This document shows positions 12,717 to 27,850 of a stretch of DNA of 64,000 nucleotides, piece by piece. The notes beneath the pieces are model-generated. The model was not told where the DNA came from, searched no databases, and saw only the letters and a program-made list of their open reading frames with translations. The translations under genes were made by a program, and so were the position numbers. The stretch is from Klebsormidium nitens (Eukaryota; Streptophyta; Klebsormidiophyceae; Klebsormidiales; Klebsormidiaceae). Where the stretch lies: NCBI GenBank assembly GCA_000708835.1, contig DF237341.1, positions 23,108-87,107 on the forward strand. Reading direction: 5' to 3'. Numbering within the stretch: position 1 is the stretch's first letter; every line of letters begins with the position of its first letter.

Positions 12717-15309
12717 TCAATGATTGCCAAAGTCGTCGTGGAACTTGATGTTGCCGTTCAGGAATGAGTCCGAATCTGCCACGCGGACATGGCATGGTCC
12801 CGTTAGTGCAGCAACTTCACGTTGGACCCTTTGCTCGACAGAGGAAATTCAAGCGGTGCGTGCAACCGTCAGATGGAAATGGTCTCCAGCAGAATAAGAT
12901 GTCTACCCAGCTTGCAGTCGGTGTACAGTCAGGCAACTCGCAAAATCCATACTCGAGCGGGGCAACTTTGCAGCTTACCGGTCATCTCCAAGGACGCCAG
13001 CTCTCGCCGGACATACGCCGCAAGAATCTGCAAAGACGGAGCCAGGTCAACACCTCGGGCAGATGTACGAGAAACTTCCTGAGGAACATCTAAATCTGCG
13101 CCACGTTCAACCCAGGGTACGACCAAGCAGTAACCTTGACTCGCGAGCCTCTCTCATTCTCGATCATCCAGGCCAGTCCTCGACTTTCTCGGCAGCACTG
13201 TTTTGTGGCAGTCTCACCTCGGCGTCGCGCGTCCGCGGCCCTGCGGGCAGCTCCCGCGGCTCGCCTTCCTCCGCTAACACGTTCCTGCATGTCCGCCATG
13301 CACGCGGTCGCTCAATACACACGGAAGGCGGATACCTCGTGCACACAAGCAGTAGACACGTACGGCATCACCAGTGAGATCCCCCCCTGAGGGCGTGGGC
13401 CCGCACAGGGCCGTCTGGTGCGAAAGCAGTGGTCGAGCTGGCTGGCAGCCAACTGGGCAGGCCCCTCAAGGCCGTGGAGGCACTGTCACGAGGAAAGGGT
13501 ACGCAGCGCCATGAGGCTCTGCCTTGCACTGCCTACCTCCAGAGCGCTTGCGGAAGGTCGCCTGCAGCAGCTGTCGGGGCAGTCGCGTCATCGTACGCAC
13601 TGGCCGCTCCATAAAAGTACTTTTCCAGGTCGCGCAAGTACGCAGACGTGTTCATTGTGACCTGCGGAGAAAGGGGTCAGCTCGGCAGTTCGGTGGGGGC
13701 CAGCCCGGGGGGCGAAGCCTTACAAGGAGAACAGAGACGAGAGGCAGGTGAAAGCGAGGAGAAACCAGTACTGCAGACAGAAGCTGGAGCCGTTCCTAAT
13801 GTTGAGTCTCGCTCTGTGGCCCCTTTGGTGCTGGCGCTAGCTGGGGCGCTTACCCCCTCCTTGACAACGCGCTTCTCCACATCGTGCTGGAAGAGGTCGT
13901 AGAGCATCTGGCCCACGGGGGCACCGCGCTCGGGGCCGTCCTTGCGCAGGCGCACCAGGCAGAGCCACACGTGCAACACGAGCAACGAGTAGGTCGTGCG
14001 GAAGGTCACTGGCAGGTGCACCGCTGCGCGTTGCAACAAAGCAAGCCTTCAGGCACTGGCGACTAAACTTGTGGGACGCGGAGTGCAGCTGGGCAACCCA
14101 GCAACAGTCATTGGGTCTGTGTGAAAGGAGGCCAGATCTCGAGAATCTGAGCTGGTGGCCACCAGGAGGCAGGCATAGGTGCCCACCTTGGTAGAGGCGC
14201 TCGTTGAGCACCTGCACTGTGATGTGCTCAAAGAGAGCGGTGCTCCCGCGCGCCACACGACTCTCCGGGGTATAGTACCCCATCACTCGCAACGCAAGCT
14301 GGCGCCAGCCGGCGGGGGCGCTCTCCTTCTTGAACAATGAGGAGGAAGGCGGAAGAGCCAAGGACTCAGGAGCCGCACTTTGAGGATGCTGCAAAGAGTA
14401 GAGCAGGCCACTTCAAACAGTGTCTATGAATTCCTTACGAGCACTCTTGAGATTGGACACGGCACGATCTCAGAAAAGTCGGCCTTTCCGTAATGCTCTG
14501 TCTCATACAGTGAACCGCCAGCGCTGACCTGCTGCCTATGAAGACGGTTAGAAAGTGAGGGCATCTTACTGAAGAAGCTGCCAGCGTACTCCAGAAAGGA
14601 GAAAGCATTCATGACGTCTGCGGAGGACGATGCCAGGCAGATCTTTATTTCCATGAATCGTGCCTTTCACGCAATCAGTGGGGATCATTGGATGGCCTCT
14701 ACATACTATATAGAAGGAGAACGGAGCAGGAACTGAAGAGACTGGACGATGTTGTCAGCAGGGAAAAGGGCTTGCATGCAGGCTTGAGCTGTAAGTGACA
14801 AGGATCAAATATCGGATCTTGTGAAAGGCTGTGCGCTATAGAGCCTTGATCAATCACCCAGTGAGTGGTGTTGTAAGCCAGGGCCTAGCACCACCTCCAG
14901 CATCACCACCACCGAGCCATCGCGTACACAGTGCTGCATCAAGGGTGATAAGAAAGACGGCGCCTACATTTAATATGCTGCCTCGGCTGGCCCCCTCCTG
15001 CTTGTCGCCTTCTCCACCTCGTGCCTTGCCATACATGGCAGATCTTTGTGCAATCTCCTTCTGCCATGTCTGTTTCCACCTTCGCCCACCCAGATCAAAA
15101 GTTGTGTCCCAAGCAGCAGCATTCCCCTGATGCACTCTGTAGCTGGTACTGACCGTCGCCCCAGTCGTTGCGCCAGGGCTCTCCGGGCTGTCCCAGCACG
15201 CCGCAGCCAGATCGCAGGTGGCTACTCCAACCGCTCGCTCCAACTGCGAGCAGCGCCGACTGCTCAACAGAGCGGCCTCCCATATCAGAGATGCAGATTG
15301 CCGCAACAT
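12717..15309 (-). CDS. CBP3/UQCC1-type ubiquinol-cytochrome c chaperone, mitochondrial
   Basis: Eight exons: 15309-15154, 14588-14529, 14388-14187, 14023-13854, 13661-13537, 13284-13218, 13027-12979, 12775-12717. Junction phases agree throughout and give 295 residues. The core matches the Ubiq_cyt_C_chap family: LPVTFRTTYSLLVLHVWLCL, GQMLYDLFQHDVEKRVV, LRDLEKYFYGAASAYDDA, ALWRNV and AAYVRRELASLEMTDSDSF, in family order. Yeast Cbp3 and human UQCC1 bind newly made cytochrome b and help assemble complex III on the matrix side of the inner membrane. The first exon encodes an Arg/Ser/Leu-rich start (MLRQSASLIWEAALLSSRRC) that suits a mitochondrial presequence. The first two exons are less conserved and rest on splice phase only. 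Confidence 0.88.
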
Positions 15310-16335
15310 TTTGACAACAGTGGCTGGCTGGACCCTCTTTTAACGACTTCCTGTACAATGCTGACAGCAGCGCTCTGCTAGGCGCTCTCCCACTTCGCAA
15401 TTTCGCATTTTAATTGTTGCCCAAATTGCTGCCCACATCAGCTGATGGAATCCACATGTGACATTCCACATGCAGGGCCTGAGCGAAAACTGCAAAACAG
15501 GCTGCAAAGGGATATTTAGGGTTTGGCCAAACAGGGCGAAGGCTTTGACTAACAACGAATCTGAAGCGTCCACTTTTCCACGTTAAAAGATGAACGGTAT
15601 CGAACAATCGCAACTTCGTGCTGCCCCCGTGTTTCGCACTCCCCGAATGCACGTACCATACGTACCCGTACCTACTTATACGGTACCTACCATCGATTCT
15701 TGCGAAAGGTCGCGGGTTCAAAGCCTCGACGTTGGAACTTGGAACATGTACATTTAACTCATCTCAGTAGCCTTTGAGCGAAAGCTGTTGATACTTACAG
15801 CACGCTCGCATGCGCTCGCCTGATAACAACGTACACTCTTGGGTCGATTGGCATGACATTTCGTCCTCCTTTACATTGTGCGTGTGGTTGTGCTTGTCAC
15901 CGGCCTCTTTTGTATTTTGCGACATGAACAAAACTGTAGGGTTCACTTGACAATTTTGATGCTCGTGGTTGCTCACTACTGGATTCTGATCCTGTGTGTT
16001 GGGTTTACTATTGTCTACCAGACAAGAAAGCAACCCTGCATCTGGCCCTTGCTGGAACCGAACATAAATATTGTAGGATGAATGAACTTGCGCCAAAGAG
16101 CTGGGCCTAGCATAGCAGGCAACTTGGGCTGTCTATTATGCTACACACTATTGGAACTATGATCAGCAGCGGTTGAAGATGACCCTCCGCAACAAGCAGA
16201 ATAGAACCCTAGACCTTCTAATAAATTTGGTGATTATCAATTTATCAATGGCTATAGCCTATCCCGCAGCAAGTTCGCAACTTGCTTGTATTCGTTGCCC
16301 TCTTTCTTTGCAGCAAATTGGCTGGGTGCCTTAAT
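15310..16335. other. Intergenic region between tandem minus-strand genes
   Basis: About 1 kb between the UQCC start codon and the Nudix stop codon. It must contain the UQCC promoter. A GTAC-rich patch lies at about 15650-15690. No extra gene is supported. Confidence 0.45.
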
Positions 16336-19300
16336 TCATTGTGGTTGCTTGATTGTATCTGTATCGTCCTGCAAAGTATCGGAAGCAACCTCTCCTACAT
16401 ACATCTGGTATTGCAGATCGCCCCCTGAAGCACATAGTCGAAGTCCCCTATAATCGCCCCTCGCCTGCGCAGCGCAGATGTCCATCATCCTGCAATGATA
16501 GCGAGCCATGCATGTGCTTCATAGTTTTGCAACCAGATTCCAGGGTGGATCGTTTTGCAGAATCAGAAATCAAGGTAGATTCGTGTGAAAGCTGCCGTTC
16601 GGGAACGAAGCCTATTCAAAGGAACAGTGCCGGAATGCACAAGGGACTCAAACTGGATAAGCTGAAGATACGCCTGCCCTCTTGTTCGGTCACTTGAAAG
16701 TTGTTTTTCGACGTTGGCTTTCCGTACGTTGCTTTCAACGTGATGGACCTTTATCACCTGCTGCACTGCACAAAATCCGGTGAATCTGTATGACCATTTC
16801 AAATGGCTTTCAACTAGGAGATTAAAGGTGACCAGCTCTGTTTATCCTTGACGAGTCCGCTGAACCATCGGCTCAAATGACCAGCCATCTAAAGCAAGTC
16901 AACCAAGAATGGAACAGGAACCAGACAGGTTTAAGTCACTCACGTTCGAAAGAGAGGTCGATCTGCAAAGAAAGGCTGCTCACGAAAGCTCTTCAACGAA
17001 AGCCACTGCAGGAAACAGGGACGATATTGAATATCAATCGTTTTGGCTAACTGCATCATTTTGGCCAAACAGTTGCCAAAGAATAGAGGTGTTTCATTGC
17101 AGACACATTTAGAGCAATGAGGTATGACCTCCCGAGAACGAAAGACAAAGTTGGTCTCATAGATTGTGGTGACATGCGGCTTCTTTCTGTTCGCATTGGA
17201 AATTTCCGCTGCGAGCCCCAAAACACATTCGTCTGTCAAACTATATTGCGGTTGGCTGACCTACAGCTGCCTGCATCAAAGATTTCTCTGCCAGCCTTGT
17301 TAGTGTCTCTTTGAAGTCTCCACGTTTAGCTTACCTTGGCATCGGCGATTTCGGATTCTTGAGGAGTGATGTCATGGCTCAAAGCCCGCAGAGCACACAC
17401 AAAGAAGAGGTCCGACTTCCCATGAGCTATTCCGTGGGCTTGCCTGCAAAAGTCAAGAAGCGGTGGTTGGCGTAAAGGGACGATCACACGCTACGAGAAT
17501 CCAAGAGGCGTTCAGAATCTTGACAACATGGACCGAGATACTTCCTCAATGCTCCCTATTCTTGTCACCTAAACCTTCTCTGCCCACAACCATTCGTTGT
17601 CAAGTACACACCTGAAACACAACACTTCTTGGAATTCTGCATCGATTCCCGTCTCTTCCTTCACCTCTCGTACTGCTGCAGCACAGATATCCTCTCCCTG
17701 AGACACACGAGGGGTCGGATTAAAGATGCGCTACTTCGTAGCAAAACGAAGCCTCTACATCGTTTACTTGGTGACAGAGAAGGCTGCCACGTGCGCATCC
17801 TGTGCGGTCAATGATGGACGACAGCGATGTTCGATTTGCCTGCTCGTACATCCCCCAATGGACCAGATAGAGCGGGTGCCCCGAGGTGGAACTCACGTGA
17901 TTTGCTAAACCCGTTGGCAGCTTCCAGATACCAGTGCCACGAAGTGGGCCGTTCTTCTCTTGTACGGCCAAAACCTGCTCCAAACAAGTTGAGTCCGCTT
18001 CACAAAAGGAAACGTGGGCCAGACTGTGTTCGCCGGTGCTGTCTGAAGGCTGGACGAAAGTTCCTTACGGGCAGAAGCTTTGCGGCTCCTGAAAGTAGCA
18101 CTCAAACCCCTTAGAGCACAAGTGTATGATAAAGTCGCCGAATAGCTGGGTATTACCCCCTGCCAGGTTATAGACTCAGCCGCAACCGGCCCTTTTCATG
18201 TTAGCCTAGCCAAGCTCCAATTTCAATCGTTTTCAAATGGCTGCAAAAGACGTTGACAAAGCCCATGTTGGTCGCTCTGTCCACATCTCTCTGACTTGGA
18301 CGGTGCCCGCTCCTGCATGCCAATTTTGTTAACGTTGCCCCATTTCGATGTATACGCGTTACATGCAGCTTTTCTCGCTTTCTGGGAGTAATCTTCCAAC
18401 TCTCCAGCCATTCTGGGAGTTGATTCCCCATCGAGCCAATTTTTACTCTAGGGCAATCCTTTCTTCCGATGTAGTAGGCCCGTAGTTTGATTCAAGGCTT
18501 TTCTTCCCTCCTGTTATGTTGTCTGTGGTGTGACTCACCTCTCCTGCGTCATTCAGCAGAAAGGCTCCTACACCCACTTGATGGGAGGCGTTGGCAGGCA
18601 GCGTTGACGGCACCTCTGGAAGCCACAGGGTCAGCATGCAGTACCCGGGGTCAGCATGGTGGTAGCCAAAACCTGCCTGCCAGGGGGGAACGGACGTGAA
18701 TTCGTGGACTACGAAGACTCGCATATGGGTCTGCTCCTTCTTGGAGGACATGTCCAGCTGACCAGCACCGCAAAAGAGTTTGATCAGATCACACTATCAT
18801 ACTTCATAAAGGCGGCCTGCCTTAAATGTCCACGAAGCAGATCTCCCGTAGAAATTAGCATGTTCCTGACAGAAGCATGACAAGGGCTGGTGAAAGGAGA
18901 ACTCATCCCTACAAGCAGTCACATCATCTTGGCCTGGACGCTTCAATCACGCTTTCAGTCCTGAATACCCAGCACTTTGCATCTTACTGCAAAACCTTCG
19001 CCGCATCTTATGCACGTAAACTGGTCATTAGAACAAAACCCACATGAGGGCAAGATTCCAGCCTTACCTTGATAGCTGTGGGCACTAGATCCACATGAGA
19101 GAGGGGCAGCTTCAACCAGATCCCTTTCTTGCCCTGCACTCGAGAAGCACAAAGTCACTCACTGAGTTTATGACTGAAATCAGCCTTACAAAGCAGTCAA
19201 TGTCATCAGCCTCAGCCAAGGGATCAACCCAATGACCACTCTACTTTTGAACTTGAAGAGCCCCTGTATTGCCACCTAGCAACACGACTCCAAAAGCATG

Positions 19301-20147
19301 GTGCCCTAGCCCTGAGCTTCCTCAAGCTAACAAGCGAATGGACATCAGCGGAGACACACGTGCGCAATGCTGCCGAATCATTTTGCCTCCATCTCAACCC
19401 CTTATCATCACACCATTCCTGTGTCCATCGATCCGAATAAGCCTGTCCTCAGCTGCCCCGTGCTTTCCGTGCCCAGAATTTAAGCGGTGGAGGGACTTCG
19501 TACGACCAATGTTTGCAACCACCACCACCTACCTGAGCTTTCCAGTGAAGAATTGAGGCTTCTAGCCTGCTCCGGAACTCTTCCACAGTCGATGGTAAGA
19601 GGTCTGCCTCAACGATCATGCCGTCATAGCGATCCTCGATGGCTCCAAGTACTTGGAACCCATGGGTTTCGCTGGTCGAAGCAACCGGGCTGGCGTCCAT
19701 AGCACTGATCCTTCTTACTACCGAACGCTCGCTGCCTGCTTCGTCAGCTCGTTTGTCTACAGCCAGATATGTCTCATGCAGATCCTTGAATACACGACGG
19801 GAGAGGCTATTGGGCTTGGGCACTATCAAAAGATGATTTGCACATCGCATGCGTTCTGGCCCTGAAGCTGAAGCTGGTGGTGATCGTCCCAGTAATAGCG
19901 TGGTTGGCTGATGGGCCCAGCATTCTTTGCTCCCACCCTGAATGGAAAGATCAACACAAGATCGTTGCTGAAAGCGGAACTTGAAGGACGTCCTACTCCA
20001 GATTCGAGCCATCTGCCTGGAACCAACGCAATGCAGGCTGCAGCCACTAGGTAGATTGGTGGTCCACTTGTGTGCAGCACTAATTGGTGACGAGCAGCGC
20101 CCGAGTGTGAACGTGGCCGGTGTCCCACTGTCACTCAATGCAGCCAT
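16336..20147 (-). CDS. Plant-type Nudix hydrolase
   Basis: Eight exons: 20147-19533, 19133-19068, 18676-18539, 17974-17897, 17697-17612, 17443-17335, 17005-16944, 16489-16336. Phases agree and give 435 residues. The 23-residue Nudix box spans 295-317 with every consensus position kept (G295, E301, R309-E310, E313-E314, G316, I317) and is split by the intron after H299. The preceding N-domain carries VLGAIEDRYDGMIVE, KGIWLKLPL and GFGYHHADP, as in the Arabidopsis NUDT2/6/7/8/10 group. Those enzymes hydrolyse nucleoside diphosphates linked to a moiety X, such as ADP-ribose, NADH or CoA; the substrate here is not readable. About 150 residues precede the conserved domain. Their frame is fully open and the upstream ATG has A at -3 and G at +4, so I chose it; in-frame ATGs at 19850 and 19700 remain possible. 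The Ser/Arg-rich extension could be an organelle transit peptide. Confidence 0.9.
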
Positions 20148-20375
20148 TATGGACGGCTTCGCGCGCTTCCCGTGGTGTCAGATTGTCCACGTGCTATATA
20201 TCCGACGGCGTTGGCGGGGGGCATGGCCTCAGCCGCTAACTTTTGCCTGTTCTCATCAGTTGCCCACTGGCATCAGACTCGAAGGGACAGAAGAGACGAC
20301 TGCCTAGGTCCGTTGCTGGCATTGGCATCTGCACGCTACCTCCGTCTACGTACAGTTGCGAAGAAACAAAGAGAC
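20148..20375. promoter_or_regulatory. Compact bidirectional promoter region
   Basis: Only 228 bp separate the start codons of the divergent Nudix and SLP1 genes. A G-box core CACGTG lies at 20188-20193 and is followed directly by a TATATAT run at 20195-20201, placed for plus-strand transcription. G-boxes bind bZIP and bHLH factors, often in light-linked plastid genes. Function here is inferred from position and motif only. Confidence 0.55.
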
Positions 20376-23300
20376 ATGGCGGCAACACATGCTGCGCTGA
20401 AGGCATTCGGTGGCTGTCATCTACAATCGTCAATACATAGGCAATCGTCAAATGTTGATGCGTCTTTGGATTTACAGGCTTCAACGAGTGGGCGATTCTC
20501 CGCACCTTTTCAGAATGACAAAAAGACTCGAGGGTCTGCCAGGACTTGGTCTCCCTGGAGGGACAATATCCCTCTGACCAGCAAGAGAGAGTTGCTACTA
20601 CATGCTATGGGCAGGAAAGGGCGGTGTCAGTGTAAGCAGGCTGGTTTGCCATGGCCCTATTCTCGACCTCTCGGCCAGCAGCGCAGGGACTTCCTTGCCT
20701 GGTGCATAGCTGCTCTGGTGGGGGGGCAAGTAGGGACAGCATGTGGATCGGACATGGGGGCAAAATCAGGGGCTCTGGCGAGCAGCGCTGTGTGTCAGCA
20801 GCCGGTTGTCCAGGGGCCGGTGGAGGTCAGCGTCATCCCGCGCTGGTCTGGAGTGGACGCTGGGCACATTATTGAGGATGGCGGGTATCCTCCAACAGTG
20901 GTCGCAGCACCGGGGCGGAGAGTAGTTGCGTGTGAGTCTGGCTTCCATGTCTGCCTCTCTATTTAGGGTTTCAGGTTGGAAAGGTCCAGAATCAGCATTA
21001 TACCAATGCACTTGGGGAATACATTGGCTGCCCCCTTTGGTGTGCATGCGGTGCCTGCTGTTGGGCTTAGCTGGTAACTCAATGCTTTGCGCTGACGCAA
21101 TGTTGGAATGTTAGGCTGTAAAGTCGCGGACATACATCTGATGGTTGAGAATCCAAGTGCAAAGCGCCCAATGCACGAATGACATGTCAGCCTTTTGGTT
21201 CTGCATACATTGAAGGCGTCAGCATTTCTATTTCTGATCTGCACCCAGCTCTGCTTAAGTTGCGCATTGCTTATGGTTGACCAAAGCATGTTATGGTGCA
21301 GCTGGTGACTTTCACGGCGACATGCGGGCGGCACGGCGAGCCCTGCAGCTGGCGGGTGTGCTGAGCCAGGACCAGCAGGACCGGTGGACGGGGGGCAGCT
21401 CCGTGTTTGTCCAGGTGGGGGATGTCTTGGACCGGGGGGACGACGAGATTGCCATCATGTCACTGCTGGCGCACCTCAGCCGCCAAGCCAGCGCAGCCGG
21501 AGGGGCCCTCTACCAGGTAAAGCATATGAAACCAAGTTCTATCAGTAAGTTGGGTCTGCTATTAGCCTACCGGAAGTTTGTCCTACTGCACTGAATCTGG
21601 CAACCGATGCAGTGCCACTCTGGATCCACATTGTCATTCCATGTTCAGTGTATGCTGAGTGCATGTCACATGCAATAAGCCTCTTCTCACTGCGTTCTTT
21701 GCAGGTTTGTGGGAATCACGAAACAATGAATGTGTATGGCGACTTTCGATACGTGACTGAGGAGGGGTTCAAGGAGGGCGATTGGTTTGACCGGTGGGCC
21801 CGCGAGAACTATGGCGGCGACCACATGGCCGCCTTCCAGAGCTGGTACAAGGAGGCGCCCCTTGCCAAGTAAGCCCGCACCAGGCTGCCCCCGCTGAGCC
21901 GGCCTACCAGGTCTCAAGCCTGGCCCCGCAGCCCTGAGAAGCTGTCCTGTATGTGTGATGGCTGCAACTCCCTCTTCTTGTATCAATGTCCGACGGAGGA
22001 TGCTCCGCCCCCTGATGTGTGCCTCCCCTGCCTGGGTGTGGCAGGCAGCAGCTGAAGCGGTCGCCCAGTGCGTCATGGAACCCGCTGCTGGCCAACAGGC
22101 CCCGTAGGGTGCGGCAGGAGCTGTTTGAGCCGGGGGGTCCGCTGGCGCGGGTCATGGCCGGCTACAGCGCTGTGCTGCAGGTCAACGACTCGCTGTTTGC
22201 GCATGGGGGGGTCCTCCCGCACCACGGTCAGTCACCGCCGCGCCCCTCGAGAGACAAGGTTGAAGCAAAAGCTCGGTGATGTCAGAGATACATTGCGCTG
22301 CCCAAAGTAGGGCCCAGGCCTGTACCCATTGGCCATATGCTCGTCTTAAACATGTCGGCCCGGATGCGCTTCAGGCTCAAGGATGTTGCACACATAGCTC
22401 AGCCTGAGTGTCTTGCTGACACGGCCTGCTCGCTTGCCTGGCCAGTTGACTACGGGTTGGAGCGGCTGAACCGCGAGGTGTCGCGCTGGATGCTGGGCCA
22501 CACGGACCGCGTCACAGGAGAGCCGCAGGAGCAGCCCTTCCTGGCCACGCGCGGCTACAACAGCGTCATGTGGTCACGCCTCTACTCCCGCGAAGAGTAC
22601 GACTCAGGGGCGGAGCGTGACCAGGTGCGCACTGCACCACCCCAGTCTCACAACCCGCTTTCTTGCGTCAGCTGCGGCAACTCGGCTGGTCCCCTCGGTT
22701 TCTGGTGCCCCTTATATAAAGGGGCCAGTGAAAAAGTCGTTTCATGTCTCCGTTGGGTTGAGACGCTCTCTGTGCCCGGCTGGCCGCCCCCCTGAGCCGC
22801 TACTGTGTGTCCTGTGCCGGCAGGTGTGCATGACGCTATCCAAGGCCCTGCGCATGGTCCCCGGGGCCAAGCGCCTCATCGTGGGGCACACGCCGCAAGA
22901 GACAGGGGCCAACAGGTAGGCACACAGCCGCGCTAAACGTACCTCTGCTGCAGCTTCTGGCAGGCTCTGGTGCGAATCGTTTTGGAGGCTTGCGATGACG
23001 GCCGGGCTCCGTCCACTTTGCGTGTGAGACAGGTAAAAACGTGGTGATGCTCACTGACGCAGCAGAGGGTTTGATAGCTGTCCAGTTGATAACGTGGCCG
23101 GTGTTTGAGTAGGGAATATAGAATATCCAATTTTCTCAGAAGTTGCCAAGACCAACGCGTCACGCAAACATTCACAGAGTTCTGCCCGTCCGAAAGCACA
23201 AGCATCCAGAATCAGCCGCACCAGTCTGGAAATTGCAAAGCACAAGTCTGTACTCCAGTAGTCAGTCATCCAGTCTGGGCAATGTATTCCAGCAATCTCA

Positions 23301-23855
23301 AGGTATCTTACGTTGAGCATCGCAATCGAAGCTGTCCTTAGCCAGAGCTTGCTTTGTTTGACGGCTTGAACTTAAACCAGGCCGACTTTGAAGGTTAAGT
23401 TTCCTCCCACTCTCGGTTGAACCCAAGAGCAAGCAGGGTATCAGTCTCCCTCTTGTGTGTGTGCAGTGAGTGCAACGGTCGCATCTGGCGAATAGACGTG
23501 GGCATGTCCAGCGGCATCCTGCAAGCTGCCCCGCAGGTGAGCTGCGTTAACACCAACTGCTCTGCAGACAGCACCAGTGCTTGAACATAAGGCAGTGGCC
23601 AACTTCCATATGACATGGGTTGGTCGTGCATCGAAAGGCCCCAGCAAGCTCGTCTGTGCCGGATATTCGAGGTTTCGGTGGCCTCCTTTTGAGTAACGAA
23701 ATGCAGCGTGCTTGCAGCGTTGGCAGGCTGGTTTGATCAATAGTGCATAAACGCCAAGTTAACTTGTCGTGCAGGTACTCGAGATTTCTGGGAGCGACGT
23801 CCGGGTACTCAGCGAGGAGACTGGCCGCGACTTATGGTTGGCATCGTACATATAA
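20376..23855 (+). CDS. SLP1: Shewanella-like PPP-family protein phosphatase (SLP1 type)
   Basis: Eight exons: 20376-20931, 21302-21516, 21705-21868, 22045-22226, 22446-22624, 22824-22915, 23467-23536, 23775-23855. All phases agree and give 512 residues. Metallophosphatase motifs appear in order: GDFHGD (187-192), GDVLDRG (225-231), GNHE (260-263), the later HGGVLPHH block and VGHTPQ. The blocks ETMNVYGDFRYV, ATRGYNSVMWSRLYSRE, RIWRIDVGMSSG and the C-terminal SYI ending fit plant SLP1, a PPP phosphatase of bacterial origin located in the chloroplast. About 165 residues precede the catalytic domain, which leaves room for a transit peptide. The region upstream of 20376 is open in frame but its first possible start is GTG, so the ATG at 20376 was chosen. 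Substrate is unknown. Confidence 0.92.
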
Positions 23856-25304
23856 GTCTAACAATCACCAATGTTTGAGTAACCTCGCAATCTGCTGGCG
23901 TAAAATTGTACTTCTAAAGTGTACAACCTTCATGAGGCACTCAATTTGTAAATAGTTTTCGAACTGCAGCTTTACAGAGGGGGAATTAGTTGCCACTGCG
24001 GGTAGGATGCGGTCAGAAATTACTGATTGGATCGGGCGCCAGCTCACGTGTTGACGGGTTGAAGTTCTTAAATAAGGGGAAATTATGGGGTATTTGTGTT
24101 ACATGCTCCAACCCCAGCTACATGGAACTTCCTGATTTGTATACAACTTCCGAGAGGATTCTGTAAGTCAAGAATACTGTTCTTTGAAAGGTGACGGGAA
24201 GTAACTCTTAGGTTCCAACGTTGACCCTCATGATCATTTTTGCCATGAGAACCTATGGCCTATTTTTGGCTACGGCGCATTTGGAAAAAATCCATCATAA
24301 GAAGCGTGTAGTCCAGGTCATGATGGTTTTGTGCCGCGCAGGCGATGCAATGAGATCATTGTAATATGTCTTCTTGCAGGTTCAATCAATGCAACAAGTA
24401 TAGGTACTGCAGCTAGTCACTAAGCTGGCAAGGCGGCGGCAGCGTATGGATTGATTCAAATATACGCATGTACATGCAGCACTTATACCTGAAGAGCTTT
24501 ACCGGTACGTACTAGAAGTCAATGGCACTGAGCTCTACTCTATAACCAAGGGTACATATACTCGATCGTTCTTCTGCATGAGAACACTGTGCGTGTGGCC
24601 CGGTGGTGTTTAACAAAATTCAGCGCGGAAACCCCAACATGAGCATGGGCACACTGACCTCTTAAGCTATCGCGTCCAGTGCATGCATGTCAGACAGCTC
24701 AGTACAACATATTACAGCTATACTTGGAGTACATGCTTCTGTAAATATTGATGAATACCAACCAATCTTCAACCCGGAGGCCCATGTTTAAGATAGGTAC
24801 GTTTCACTTTTGCAATGGCGTCATCATGTTTTCAGGAAGTAGAATCAGCGAACTTGTTATGCACTTCAAAAGCAAATGCTGCGCTTCGTTACAATCACGT
24901 ACGGATTTCACGCATACACCATCTTCAATCAATCATACGAGCTATAGGTGCCTCAATTCCAAACAACCTGACCAAACCAGGCATGTGCCCGTGACTGAGA
25001 TCCGAAACGATTGAATGGACCTTCTTCAGGTCAATACTGTAAAAGGAGCCGGCATGACAAGGTGATTGGGGTCCGGTTTAAGGCCAGTTGTTAGCGTCAG
25101 GAGCCGGCAAGGATTTGCACTCGGTACCGTGCGCATCGGATATCCGACAAATATTTCTGCCAGAAGCTGCTTGGAGGGGTTGGTTGTCCACGGTACGCCC
25201 GAATCTTCAAATCGATGCTGACGTCAGAACCAAGTCGGACAGCGAGCGACCATACCTCGAGGTCCAATCATCCGCTGGCCTGGTGCTCGCGGCCTTTAGT
25301 GGTG
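23856..25304. other. Intergenic region between convergent genes
   Basis: About 1.45 kb of AT-rich sequence between the SLP1 and agmatine deiminase stop codons. Open frames are short and show no family resemblance. I see no repeat or RNA gene. Confidence 0.5.

Positions 25305-27850
<2,546 letters not shown>

Noticed and set aside
12354-12767. 137-codon plus-strand frame
   Set aside because: It overlaps the last UQCC exon antisense and is Cys/His/Tyr-rich without conserved motif or splice support.
15700-15730. GGGTTCAAAGCC resembling a tRNA T-loop
   Set aside because: The flanking bases do not form a 5-bp stem and no cloverleaf could be drawn.
20172-20375. In-frame upstream extension of the SLP1 frame
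   Set aside because: It would begin with GTG and run through the G-box/TATA region; the ATG at 20376 is a better start.
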